Of a DNA stretch of 64,000 nucleotides, positions 46,389-57,383 are shown in pieces. The number at the start of each line of letters is the position of its first letter. The first letter of the stretch is position 1. A program made the position numbers and the translations under genes. This DNA comes from Annona cherimola (Eukaryota; Streptophyta; Magnoliopsida; Magnoliales; Annonaceae), in the NCBI GenBank assembly GCA_030490835.1, contig CM059971.1, positions 100,878,095-100,942,094 of the forward strand, given 5' to 3'. A model generated the notes under the pieces. The model was not told the DNA's origin, searched no databases, and saw only the letters and a list, made by a program, of their open reading frames with translations.

Positions 46389-46821
46389 AAAAAATTCCAA
46401 ATATACCCACTACGTTTGGCCCTAATCCCAAATATACTTATTGTGTTTCGAAAATCCTAAATATACCCACTACATCTGCAATTAATAACAAAAATACTCA
46501 TTTCGTTAAAAATTGTTAATTAAATTTTTATAAATGCCCAAAATAGTTCTGTTATAAAATAATAAAAGATAAAATAAAATAGAAAGAAAATAAAATTATA
46601 CTCTCCAAATTTAGAGCTCATGTGTAATTAGGGCATTAGTGAGTTACGATATTCAACTTTTCAATTATGTCTAAAATTTGATGACTATATTAATAATTTC
46701 AAATATTAACTAACGGTGTTAATTCACGAATGGAGTGTTTTTGGAATGTAATAAGTATATTTAGGATGTAGTGGGTATATTTGGGATTATGGTCAAACAT
46801 AGAGGTATATTTGGAAAAAAT
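46389..46821. mobile_element. MULE-like MITE with about 120-bp inverted repeats
   Basis: The left end TTCCAAATATACCCACTACG, then AATCCCAAATATACTTATTG, is mirrored by the inverted right end TTCCAAATATACCTCTATG, then AATCCCAAATATACCCAC. The repeats include nested CAAATATACCCACTA motifs and end near GTTAAT. Candidate 9-bp flanks TTCTTTAAA and TATTTTAAA differ at two positions. No coding sequence is present. Confidence 0.7.
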
Positions 46822-46959
46822 ATTTTAAAAAAATCTTCATCCTTTTTATTATTCTTAAGAATTTAGACATTAAAAAGATTTAAGAAATAAAATTTGTCAA
46901 TCACCACTAAATAAATATGCATGATCTTATTAACTCAAGTAAGTTAACAAACTTATTTG

Positions 46960-47255
46960 TTATTTATTTTTGATTTTTTCTTCCATAAACTTGTTAATCA
47001 TGTATTTAATATATAAATCAAATATTACCATTTTTGTTTATAAAAAACAGTGCTATCATTTTTGAAAATATATGTTTTTAGATTTTAAACATAAAAGCAT
47101 TTTAGCCATTTTAATAATTAAAAATCACTAAAATAACTTTATCTTTAAAAATCTAAAAAATATATGCACATATTCAAAAATAGTAAAATTTAGATTATCT
47201 ATTAAATTCACCTAGATTAACAAATTTATAAAAAAAAAAAAATAGTTGTTTTAGT
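46960..47255. mobile_element. Hairpin MITE of the TACACCTAGATTAAC family
   Basis: The left arm (ACTTGTTAATC, TATTTAATATATAAATCAAA, TACCATTTTTG) pairs with the right arm (CAAAAATAGTAAAATTTAGA, CACCTAGATTAACAAATTTA) around a centre near 47105. It is the same family as 39238, 60181 and 62168, with different outer ends. A degenerate stretch at 47270-47860 may be part of another element. Confidence 0.65.
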
Positions 47256-48339
47256 ATCCAAACAAGATCATGCCTCCTAGATAAGGGAGAAAATCAGTGC
47301 GGATAAGGACAGGCTAGGATATACAAAATCCTGACCTTACATTTAAAAAATCTTATTTTACCCTACTTTTTATACTAAGTTGGGATATGGTCGGTTCAAC
47401 CGCCACCTATCTTTCATAAGTTTTGGAACAAACTTCAGCTCGGTATCAAGACAACAAGCCAAGTTGAAAAATAGGTCAAAGTTTAAAATTTTATATACAT
47501 ATCAATAAAACTCATATTTATGAAATTTAAAGATTAAATTATTTAACAATTTACTATTTAGTGAGTAAAACATAATTGTCATAACAAAACATTAGTAAAA
47601 AAACAATTGTAATTGCAAAATAATAATATTCATTTTTGTAAGATATAAACGACATAGATAATATATTTTATTTCATTAATAAATATATGATTGAGATAAC
47701 TTGAACAACATGTATGCAATTAAAAAATAAAAATTTAACAATATAAACAAGTTATAAAGTTAAACGCACATCTCACCCAGTCAAAATTCTTAACCGGATC
47801 CTCTATAAAATGGGAAAAGGGATAGAGCGAATCACGGATCGACCTGAACCTATTTTTTACCCCTACTCCTTGATAAATACCAATATCTCGTGTCATCATT
47901 CATTCTCCTTAAGACACGGTGAGAATGATTTACGCATCATGAATGTGATGCAAAATCCAGAACATGGAGTGGAGAGAGGCAATCTTTACACCGCCAGCCC
48001 CAGAAAACATTCCGATAAAGACAAGGGTCTCCGATTCTCTCTATCACCTGCGCTGATCCGGATGATTGGCCTGTTGGATGGACACGTGTGGCCGTATTGC
48101 ATTCTACCCTTTTGACTGTCCACAAACGAGAATAGGTTCAAATATACAAAGATTATTGGGATAAAATGATCAAATAAAAGAATGCAACATGATGCAGGCC
48201 ACCTGCCAACGTGTAATTTGTCTCCACTTCTGTCAGGACTCCGGACGTTGCATAGTCGGTAAATGAACTAATATATGATGCTGCACATTTATATTTACAT
48301 TTGCATTTACATTTATGATAAGTTAGTATACATTTGACT

Positions 48340-48640
48340 CAACTCTATATTCACTTAAATATATTAATACTTTACATAATTATTTATTCATGTATAAATT
48401 ACATCTTAAATAATTTACATTTTGAAAAAACAACTTTAAGTTTATTATTTACAGCAAACTATTTTATTACATTGATTTTGTATCACTTTCAGATAAAGCC
48501 TATATACATATTCGATTTGGATGAAAATTAGCATGCTAATAAAATAAACAATTCTAAATATAATGAGTAGAGCAGATTATCATCTTATGATCATGTAAGG
48601 CTCATTTTAATCTAAAAGCACTGCAACTTACGGTATATGT
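48340..48640. mobile_element. AT-rich MITE related to 23510-23842
   Basis: Contains ATATTAATACTTTACATAAT, TTATTCATGTATAAATTAC, CATTTTGAAAAAACAACTTT and, near the right end, GTAAGGCTCATTTTAATC, the inverted counterpart of the GCTCAAAATGAGCC end. It is diverged. Confidence 0.5.
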
Positions 48641-48666
48641 ATATGTACATCCATGATCATATCTCA

Positions 48667-48710
48667 ACATCATCATCATTGCTGCTGCTGCTGCTCATCA
48701 TCATCATCAT
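48667..48710. repeat. CAT/GCT compound microsatellite
   Basis: CAT units, five GCT units, then more CAT units in a row, about 125 bp beyond the stop codon of the deacetylase gene and so probably in its 3' UTR or flank. Confidence 0.85.
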
Positions 48711-48837
48711 AACCAGCCAGCTTATGCATGCGACAGCAAAGAAGATGTTATATGGCAAAATAAAAAGAAGCTATACTTCATGATTTGCATGTTTGGAAGT
48801 CTCTCTCTGTACATGTAAACCGCTGTTGATCTCAATT

Positions 48838-51800
48838 CTAGAGTGAGTGGATTTGCTTGGCCCTCTTAATTGCTTCTTTTACTCTTTCTGATGGCTCTTC
48901 ATATAAGATAGCGGGGTCATCAAAATCTGAGGCCTTGCTTGGCTCGCTGAGAAGAGCTCGGAACGTGTCTGCCACGGAGTATGATAGAGACTGTAGATTG
49001 TATCCACCTTCCAAGAAAAACACGCACCGCCCACCGCACAACTGTCTGGCTAGCTGCTTGATGTTTGAAGCCAGCATGTAATACGTCCCTGTCGTAAATT
49101 GCAGACTCGCAAGCGGATCCAGAACATGGGCATCGTAACTAATCAAATCCGCACAAGAAGCAACAGGAATTAGGATAACTGCAGTTTTTCTTCCACGTTT
49201 TCACACCCAAAAGCAAAAAAACAAAAAAAAATCGACCATTGCTTCGTAATTTTAGCTAAATTCTATAAGAACAACCAGCTGATTACAATACGTCTTCATC
49301 TTCCAGCTTGGCCTTTAAAACAATTTGGATGAGTTTTTTGGCTAGTAATTTGTTTTGTAAGTTAGAATGAGCATTTTTTCCCACTTTCTTTCAATCTATC
49401 TCAATTCAATTAAGCATCCAAGCAAGCCAAAAATCATATTACTCTGAAAGACAGAACGGAGACCTACCCGGCCGAGACAAGAATGATATCTGGCTTGAAC
49501 CTTTGAGCACTGGGTGCAATGACCTCATCAAAGACAGCCCTCATTGCGTTATCTCCTGAGCCACCAGGTAGGGGGATGTTCAAAGTCATTCCTTCACCAT
49601 TTCCTTGACCAATGTCTTCGAACTTACCAGTACCAGGGTAGCTTCCTTTCTGTGATAGAAACAGAGTGAAATTTCAGTTATTCTGCAGCCTATAGGCTAA
49701 GAGAAAAAAGAGAAATCTTTACTGTTCAGGTCTTCATTGGGAATTCAACAAGTAATACCATTATCATACATTTTAATTTGTTTATTTTTTCCTCTCATAC
49801 CCAAAAGATGTCTAGGATCGGGGGACTTCAAAAATCCATGTGTGTAGAATTTTGTATGAAGTGAACAATCTTGGAGGCTTATGGAAGATAGACATTCAGT
49901 TCATGAGGTTTATGTCAGTCAGTCTCTCAGCTCTTCCACTTGCAATTGTGCCAAGATATCCTCTGTATTTTGTGTGTACAGCTGAACCAGAACTTGAAAG
50001 ATAAGCAATGATTCAATTATACTTTCTTCTTACCTGGTGAGTTGAAATGAACAGTATATCTGGATCTTCATAGAATGCATCATTTGTCCCATTACCATGA
50101 TGGACATCAAAGTCTATAATAAGAACACGCTTCAAACCATGTACATGCTGTGCATAGCGAGCTGCCACAGCTACATTTCCAAAGACACAGAACCCCATGG
50201 GACCTTTTGGAATGGCATGGTGACCTGGCGGCCTTATCAAAGCAAACCCTACAGGTGGATTCTTGCTGACCTTTGACACTGAGACCTGAAATATCATAGA
50301 AGATCTGAAATAAGGGATTTACAATGTTGTAACTATAGGAAGTTCTGGAATCTCAAAATTTTTCTGTACAAATTTTATAGTCCATGAAGAGATGCAAATG
50401 ACTTGCCTTGCTATATGCCATAATTAAATAACGGTACAGAATGATTCATGGAAGGTCGAATTTGGCATGAAACAAAACTAGTGCTAGATCAGAGCATCAC
50501 CACCAAATCGATCAAGGAAATTCCTGCACCAGCTGCAACAAGTGACTCCTGAAAGGTCTGCACCACAATATAGTCATGATTAATCCATAGAATGGGTATT
50601 AAAAATTCCTGTACATTGATTTGGGAGCTCTGACGGTGGAAATATATGGCTATTCTTAAGAAATTCATGTGTGCTAACCAATATATTGTCTTGCAAATGT
50701 TCGAACAAGCAAAAAACAAAAGTAAAACATTGACAACTGGGGCCTCTATTTATCTTATAATAAATACCAACTCAAAACTGAAATTCGGAAAATAAACTAA
50801 TTAAGTTACTAGTTAGAAATTCTCAAATTTCGAATGATTTTTATAGTTGATTTCTTATGATTAAAGATCACTCAGACATCTGCATCTCAGGTCTCAAAAT
50901 ATATCCACCAGAGCTCAGCTCAGATCAAGCCAGTCTGGAATGATCTAAGCACAACCAACCAGACTGGAAATTTATCTGGAACCATTGACCATGGCCAAGA
51001 CCCATATGGGCCTAAAGGGTCCACGAAGTTTGGCAGATTCAGCAAGTGTTGGGCCACAAATAGAGCTCATTTTCAATGGCAATTTTTCTGAAGTGAATGC
51101 AAGATGAAAGATCTTCGGCAGTTAAGGTGTGAATCAAGTAACAAATCCATATAGCACAAGGAGAAAGGAAAAAAAGAAAAAATTGACAAGCTGTGTCACT
51201 TACAGTTGCTGTGGCATATGTTGGTCCAGACCCCTCAATAAAAATAAGACCATTTTCAGAAGCTGTGGACATAGCCTACATAGGAATAGATCTGATGAGG
51301 CACATTTATGCATAATGGACTTCAGGAAAGTACAGCTGTTCAGATAAAACTATATGAAAACAGCATATATACAATTTTTATTGATGTGTAAGAGAGAAAA
51401 TAGCCATGAAAGATTTGAGAAGTGTAGCTGAAAGCAGTAGCCTACTGTCTTCCAAGGCATTTCCAATTGACCATAGGAAAGTAATGTTCACATATAGAAA
51501 TCAAATATTCACCAAAAGTTTAGTGACTTTAACTCAGAATAGCTTGATAAGTTGATTCCACATTCTAGCATTAGCCATACATTCTGTTAACAAGAGAAAG
51601 TGCATGACCAAAACATAGTATGTCAAGTACAAAGAACAGTTAATGGAAGACTTGGCGCAGATCCAATTCCAAGAATTCATGAGCAATAATAACAACAAAA
51701 AGCAATCATGAAATTTTTTTAACAATGGAATGTGGAGCAACTAATAGCTTCTCCTTCGCACATGAACAAACCAAATGAAAAGTCAAGACCCAAAAGAAAT

Positions 51801-54190
51801 TTGAGAACATGGTACCTTCTCAAGACCAATTACATAATTCCTTGTATGAACACTAGCAATGTCATCCACAGAAGCAGGCCTAAAATTCTGGATCTCAATC
51901 ACATCTGAGCCACGGTGCTGAAATACAAAGACAGGTAATGTTCCATGAGAGTTTGATAAAATCCTATAATTAGAGAACATTAACAAAGGAGCACTTCACT
52001 CAATCAATGGAAATATCAAGATAAACTAAAAATTTCTGCCGGATTAATTAGAGTTTTATAGTACAATGCAATTCAGTTAGATGAATCAATATTCTAGAAG
52101 TAATAATATCATAGTCAAAAACTACCATATACAAACATCGAAGCAACTGAAAGAGATGTTAATTAATTTTAAAAAAACAATAAAATTTGATTAACAGCAA
52201 CAATATCCAAATTCTATGACAAAATCCAATGAAGACAGTAAGGTTTTTTTTTTGAAAAAAAAAAAAAAAAAAAGGAAGTTGCATTGTGTTTCCATACCTT
52301 TGATGTAAGTTCCATTTTTTCAAGAGCATTCAAGATTGCAGGCACCCTCGAATTGGACTCTGGATGTGATTCCTATAAGTAATGGATTGTAAGAGAACTT
52401 TGATAAATCTAAGTGCACGAACCAAGTAATGATCAGTGACCAAGAGAATAGAATGTGAATGATAAACATATAGAAAGTGCATGAACCAAGTAATGATTGG
52501 TGACGAAGAGAACACAAATTTAATGATAAATATATGGGAAGTGCATGAATCATGTCATGATCAGTGCCTAAAAAAATAGAAATTTAAAGTGAATGCATCA
52601 AATATATAACTAATATATTACAATCCGGTATGGAAAGGAAGTATTTTAGTTTCACCAGCGTTGCAGTGTAACTTAAATCAACTGAGAGATATGCTCCACA
52701 GTTTGTATCTCTTCCAGTGTCCACAAATGCTGAAGTAAAAAAAAAAAAAATTTTGAGTTCCTGCAGAATGCAGATGGACTTCAAATATTCTTACTGAGCA
52801 GACTGCATTCATATGAATAGGTATGTGACTGCGGAGGAGATTTGAAGTCACACAGTGGCCTAATTCCAGGAGTTAGGATGTTCTTCACAACAAGAAAGTT
52901 CAATGCTGGGATCTTAGATAAATGTTCCATGGATGCACATCTGCAGAGAACCATGTCGTGGAAGACTGCCCGATTAGGATAGATAGCTGTCACTAGTCTC
53001 TTCATAGAGGGAGTTTCTGCTTTTTTTCTGTTGTTTGCTTCTTTCTAATAACATGATTTGATATCAAGTTTCAAAAATAAAACAAAAGGCCTACAACAAC
53101 GACATGGATGATGGAACTTATGAAGCAAAAGAATAAAGCTGACAGCATCCACAAGCCTTCAAAAACTTTAACTAGGAATACTGGGACGTTAAGTAGCAAC
53201 AGCATTTGAAAAAGACGTTGAGGTTGAAGAATGGTGGCACCCATACCAAGGCAGATATCAACTCACCGTCTAATTTAACTGCTTACTATCTAAATCTTGC
53301 ATAATCTCATTGATCTATCGTAATAAGTGAAGGATCAGGAGGCCAGCAAAAAATCCACACCATAGTCTATCAAAAAACTAAATCACAGCCTACCTGATTG
53401 TGACCCATGGCTGGAGCAGCACAATAAAGAACACGTGCTTCAGATAAGTCAATGTTTAAAGAAGAATCCCGGAGAATGTCATCTGAACAAGAAATGCGAG
53501 TTACATGGTCTACCGAAGAACACCTCCTCCTCAGATTGGGACACCTCCGTGTTCTGTTTCTCAACCTAAATGCAAGAAGATTCTTCATTGCTCCCACTCT
53601 ATGACCAAACAAAGGGAACAAACGTCCTGCTAAATCACAGATGATACAAAGACACGTGCAATACAGTTCAGAACCCACATTGTTTTTCTCATTTTTGAAG
53701 AATGCATTTACCGGAAAATTGACGATTTGGACCACCACCTTGGAATTTAAAGGCAATAACCAGTTATTGGAAAAGAATTCCAAAGAATACCGATCTCGAG
53801 TATTCGGATCTCAAAAACTAATACGCAATCGAACAAGATGAGATAAAGCTGGAATTGATTAGAAGCCAATTGCGCATATTTGAACTTGCGAACAAAAATG
53901 AAGAGGTGGAGAATTTCCAAGAAAATTTATTTACTTCAGCGGACGAAAATAACAAAACTAGTGAATTCAGAGCCAGAACAAAGTGGAAAAATCAGATTTT
54001 TAGCTTTTCAGTCTTCAAACGTCACAGCAAAAATCGCAGTGATAACAAACAGATACAAATCCGAATACGAAATGGAAGTTAAAAAATCGAGTTGTTGCAG
54101 GAGGACTGACGAAGGGCGGAAATAAGAAGTAGAGAACGAAACCTTACCATCTGCAAAAGCGAGAGAAGAACGCGTCGGATGTAATTCCAT
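48838..54190 (-). CDS. HDA14: Histone deacetylase, class II, HDA14 type
   Basis: Nine coding exons: 54190-54148, 53629-53394, 52372-52298, 51917-51816, 51275-51204, 50557-50501, 50285-50034, 49649-49468, 49138-48838. All are GT-AG and in phase, giving 439 aa, close to Arabidopsis HDA14 (about 420). The N-terminus is basic and serine-rich (FRLRNRTRR, then LRRRC) and could be an organelle transit peptide; Arabidopsis HDA14 is reported in plastids and mitochondria. Catalytic elements are complete: RPPGHHA (His 217-218), [10 protein letters not shown] (metal ligands Asp 255 and His 257) and [11 protein letters not shown] (Asp 342). GPTYATAT and FFLEGGYNL are also characteristic. It removes acetyl groups from lysine, with zinc as cofactor. 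The usual THQDGSYPG reads THQKGSYPG. The start is the first in-frame ATG; no upstream ATG exists before a stop in this exon. Confidence 0.92.
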
Positions 54191-54319
54191 TACCACACCC
54201 CTACGTCTTTCGCCTGCGCAGAAAGCAGTCTGAGATTCCAATCGGATATTTTTTTATTGCTGGCCGTTCATACGAGAGAAGGTGACCAGAGTTATCTAAC
54301 GTCTTACTTAACCACCACA

Positions 54320-54560
54320 AAAAATCTATAATATATTTTTTACTTTTTTTATACACTTATTTATCTAAATATATTTGACATATAAATTAAATTTTATTAC
54401 TTTTGCATATGTGTATATTTTTTTAGATTTTTAAAGATAAGATATTTTAAATACAAATTTTAAAAAAAATATGCATGTCTACCTATGGTAAAACTTTATT
54501 TATATATTAAAGAGATAAATAAATATACAAAGAAAAAAATAAAAAATATATTATAAATAA
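54320..54560. mobile_element. Hairpin MITE (AT-rich)
   Basis: The left arm (CACTTATTTATCTAAATATA, ATATAAATTAAATTTTATTA) pairs with the right arm (ATGGTAAAACTTTATTTATA, GAGATAAATAAATATAC) around about 54450. It is a diverged member of the hairpin family. Confidence 0.5.
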
Positions 54561-54689
54561 ATTTTTCAAAATACATTAAGTGAGATATTTATTTAGCTCC
54601 GGCTGACAGAATTATTTCTCTTCATCTAATGTTAGGACTGGCGATGGTTTTGCCGTGGGAGGCCTGATTATATGCAATTGATTCTTATT

Positions 54690-54925
54690 GTATACAATAC
54701 TTATTTTTTATTTTTTATTTTTTATTTTTCTTGGTAAACATGCTTTTAAGTGTGTTTAATTAATATATAAGCTTTATTATTTTACAATACTTTTTTAAAT
54801 TTACTTTTTATTTTTTAAAAATTAAGTTTTTAAATAATAAAGGACTTATATTATAAAATGGAAAACTTTTGGTAATATATTAAATATACTTAGGAAAATA
54901 TATTTATTAAGAAAAATTAAAAATA
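54690..54925. mobile_element. Hairpin MITE (AT-rich)
   Basis: The arms CTTTTAAGTGTGTTTAATTA and its inverted partner ATATTAAATATACTTAGGAA face each other around about 54805. It is diverged and lies beside the family A MITE at 54938. Confidence 0.5.
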
Positions 54926-54937
54926 AAATAAAAATGT

Positions 54938-55208
54938 GGGGTTGTTTGTTTAATTTAAGAACTTTTCAAATTAAAATTTTTCACTTTCCGCAATTATCTT
55001 ATTTTTTAATTATTTTTTCACTTCTTACTATACGACTATCCTACTTTTCAATCATTTTTATACAACTATCAATACATATAACCTATCTATTTTTACTTTA
55101 TTCTCTTTACTCCTTATCATTATTCCCATCATATCACATCATTTCCTTTCATTTCAAAAGTTTTTATACCAGAGGCTTTTTATCTATAAGAACTTTCCGA
55201 ACACACAT
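54938..55208 (-). mobile_element. MITE family A, inverted
   Basis: Begins GGGGTTGTTTG and contains the reverse complement of the family blocks (TTTTTAATTATTTTTTCAC, CTATCCTACTTTTCAATC, TACAACTATC, TATCACATCATTTCC), ending in a CCGAACACAC block. It is about 271 bp. Confidence 0.8.
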
Positions 55209-55244
55209 ATAATCAGGCCTCTTGGTGTTACGTTTATAATAAAC

Positions 55245-55738
55245 ATTCGTAGAGAATTGTCATATAAGTTCTCAAGTTTACAAATTTTGCTTTTTTATAT
55301 TTAAATTTCATATTTATAGTAAATGACTTAAAGTTTCAGAAATGTGCAATTTTAACCTTTCCAATACATGGACACTAACACATTAATTTTTCAGTTTAAA
55401 TGATGAAAATTCCCTTTCAGAAATTTTATCCAAACAATAGATAGATTACCGTATCTTTTTGGATAATAGACTACCCTATTTGGTTGGATTTTTTTGGACC
55501 ACTTTTTTGTGGAATTTTTTGCTATAACATTTTAAATTCTAAGTAAAAATACTTAATAAAATATAAAAAAGGCACTTCGGTCATTTTAAGTTAAAAATTA
55601 AGTGTTAGGGCTTCACGTTATTGAAGAAACCAAAACTTCACATTTCTAAAACTTTAAGATGTCTGCTACAAACATAAATTTAAAGGTTAAAAGGTGTAAA
55701 TTTTGCAAACTTGAGAGACCTATATGAAAATCCCCCAA
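55245..55738. mobile_element. MULE-like MITE with about 120-bp inverted repeats
   Basis: The left end TCATATAAGTTCTCAAGTTT, then AATTTTGC, matches the inverted right end TCATATAGGTCTCTCAAGTT, then GCAAAATTTACACC. Complementarity continues through a TTAAAGTTT(C/T)AGAAATGTG block. It is about 490 bp. A possible further relative starts near 55915 (TTTAGAAATTTGCAGTCTGG). Confidence 0.65.
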
Positions 55739-56219
55739 GCATTTGCTCCCACCTTTTCGTTCTACTTTTAAAGCTAATGAATATATTGGGATATTCTAAT
55801 AAAAATGCAGTCATGTTTATCATACTTTATAATTGCACTTACCGATTCTTAGGATTTTTGCATGAACGTCTCTTAATTTTGTACTTTTTTGTTCTATATC
55901 GGCAACAGACGGCTTAAGCTTTAGAAATTTGCAGTCTGGTTCTTCTAATTTTAAAGATTTTCAGTTATGGTCCCTTCATTTAATCGAAGTCTTTGTAAGA
56001 AAAGAATCAACTTTTAACAACATGATTCAAGATATTTATTTGAAAGACCAGAAAGTGATTTTGGTCATTTCATATAATAAATTAACAAGATGTGATGGTA
56101 ACCGAACCTTTGAAGATTTTAGAGCGTCACCCATATTTTTGATCCAATTTGATAATGAAATCAAAATCGACCCATTATATAATTTACCATCATCTGTTCT
56201 ACCATAGTACTAAAAGTTA

Positions 56220-56360
56220 TTCCAATCAAATTTTTAAATGAGTTGTAGTTACTTAAACATATGTATAATCATATGTAAATTAAGAAAAATATTTAGATCT
56301 ACTCACAAATGCATTAAAACATAATAATACTTTATATAATCATTTGTGCTAATAAAAATG
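56220..56360. repeat. Partial copy of the AT-rich foldback family
   Basis: TCATATGTAAATTAAGAAAA, TTTAGATCTACTCA and AATAATACTTTATATAATCA follow the order seen in the elements at 28240 and 33295. The end is lost. Another partial copy occupies about 63800-63960. Confidence 0.4.
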
Positions 56361-56563
56361 ATGCTCGAGAGGGTTAGCCCTACCTCCAAAATCCTACCCG
56401 TGATTTTTTTTTTTTTTCCCTGATAAAATGATTCAGGTGCCTAATTAAAAAACCATTCCACTTATTCCTACGTGGATCTAGTGGAACGGAAAAAGAGAGC
56501 ATTCAGATACATCAGTAGAAACACTTCAGTTGCTTCGAATAGAATCTCATGATGCAAGAGCAA

Positions 56564-56622
56564 GAAGTTACACGGATTTTTTTTTTTTTTTTTTTTTTGT
56601 TGAATGTGAAGTTACACAGATT
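56564..56622 (-). mobile_element. Poly(A) micro-insertion with 15-bp duplication
   Basis: GAAGTTACACGGATT (56564-56578) and GAAGTTACACAGATT (56608-56622) differ at one base and flank a T-tract plus GTTGAATGT. Read on the minus strand, the insert is ACATTCAAC followed by about 20 A. Confidence 0.8.
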
Positions 56623-57383
56623 GAAAGTTGCATGTTTCCATTGGGTGTCAGGATCCAGTTTTAAAATAAAGAAAGTCCACCTGTAAACCAAGCTGAGCCG
56701 CTTGATTCATCTTCCCCAGTCAATGCTGAGAGATGACTGCCCACGTGAAATCCCATACTCTTTTCTTAAGCAAATGGCAATATTTTCCTGAGCAATCCTC
56801 GTCAAAGGAAGTTGCCCATGGCAGAATCCCAAACAATCCTCCCTGTACTGTATCCCACTGAGTTTTGAACGAGTTGCTTTGGGGCCACAGGAATTCACAT
56901 AAGTGCTTAGGTAACTGGATCTAAGTAGGCATTGATCAACGATACAGAGCAACGTATTGCATGTTTCTCCTCCCAAATACATTTTAGAGGAACCATTAGC
57001 CATTGAAAATACTTCTAGTTCTTTTTGTAGTGGCACAAATTGGTTGTTAAACTTGCAGTCAGACTTGTCGTTCCAAATTTCTCAACTGCATAAAGCATCC
57101 AAACCTTTTCTTTCAGCAGGCTTAACCCATTTGTCCATCATGGAAACAAGGTTCCCTTGATAATTTGATACGTCTATATGCCTAGGTTCTCTTTTGCATT
57201 AATGCAGTTACCCCATTTAGTTCTTTTAGACCCAGTTATCCCATTTACTTCCTTTCAAGCCAATTGCACTTTCTCCGGTATGAACACATTCACTAGCTAG
57301 CACAAGAAAGCCTAGAATAGACTGCAGTCGCAAGTATCTACATCTACACACCTTTGGGAAAATTTTGAAGTCTGAAATCTTAT

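Noticed and set aside
54191..54241. Longer N-terminus for the deacetylase starting at 54241
   Set aside because: The codon there is TTG; the first in-frame ATG is at 54190.
56707..57036. 109-codon open frame downstream of the PPR gene
   Set aside because: Not recognised, no splice context, and its start is not convincing; it may be 3' UTR.
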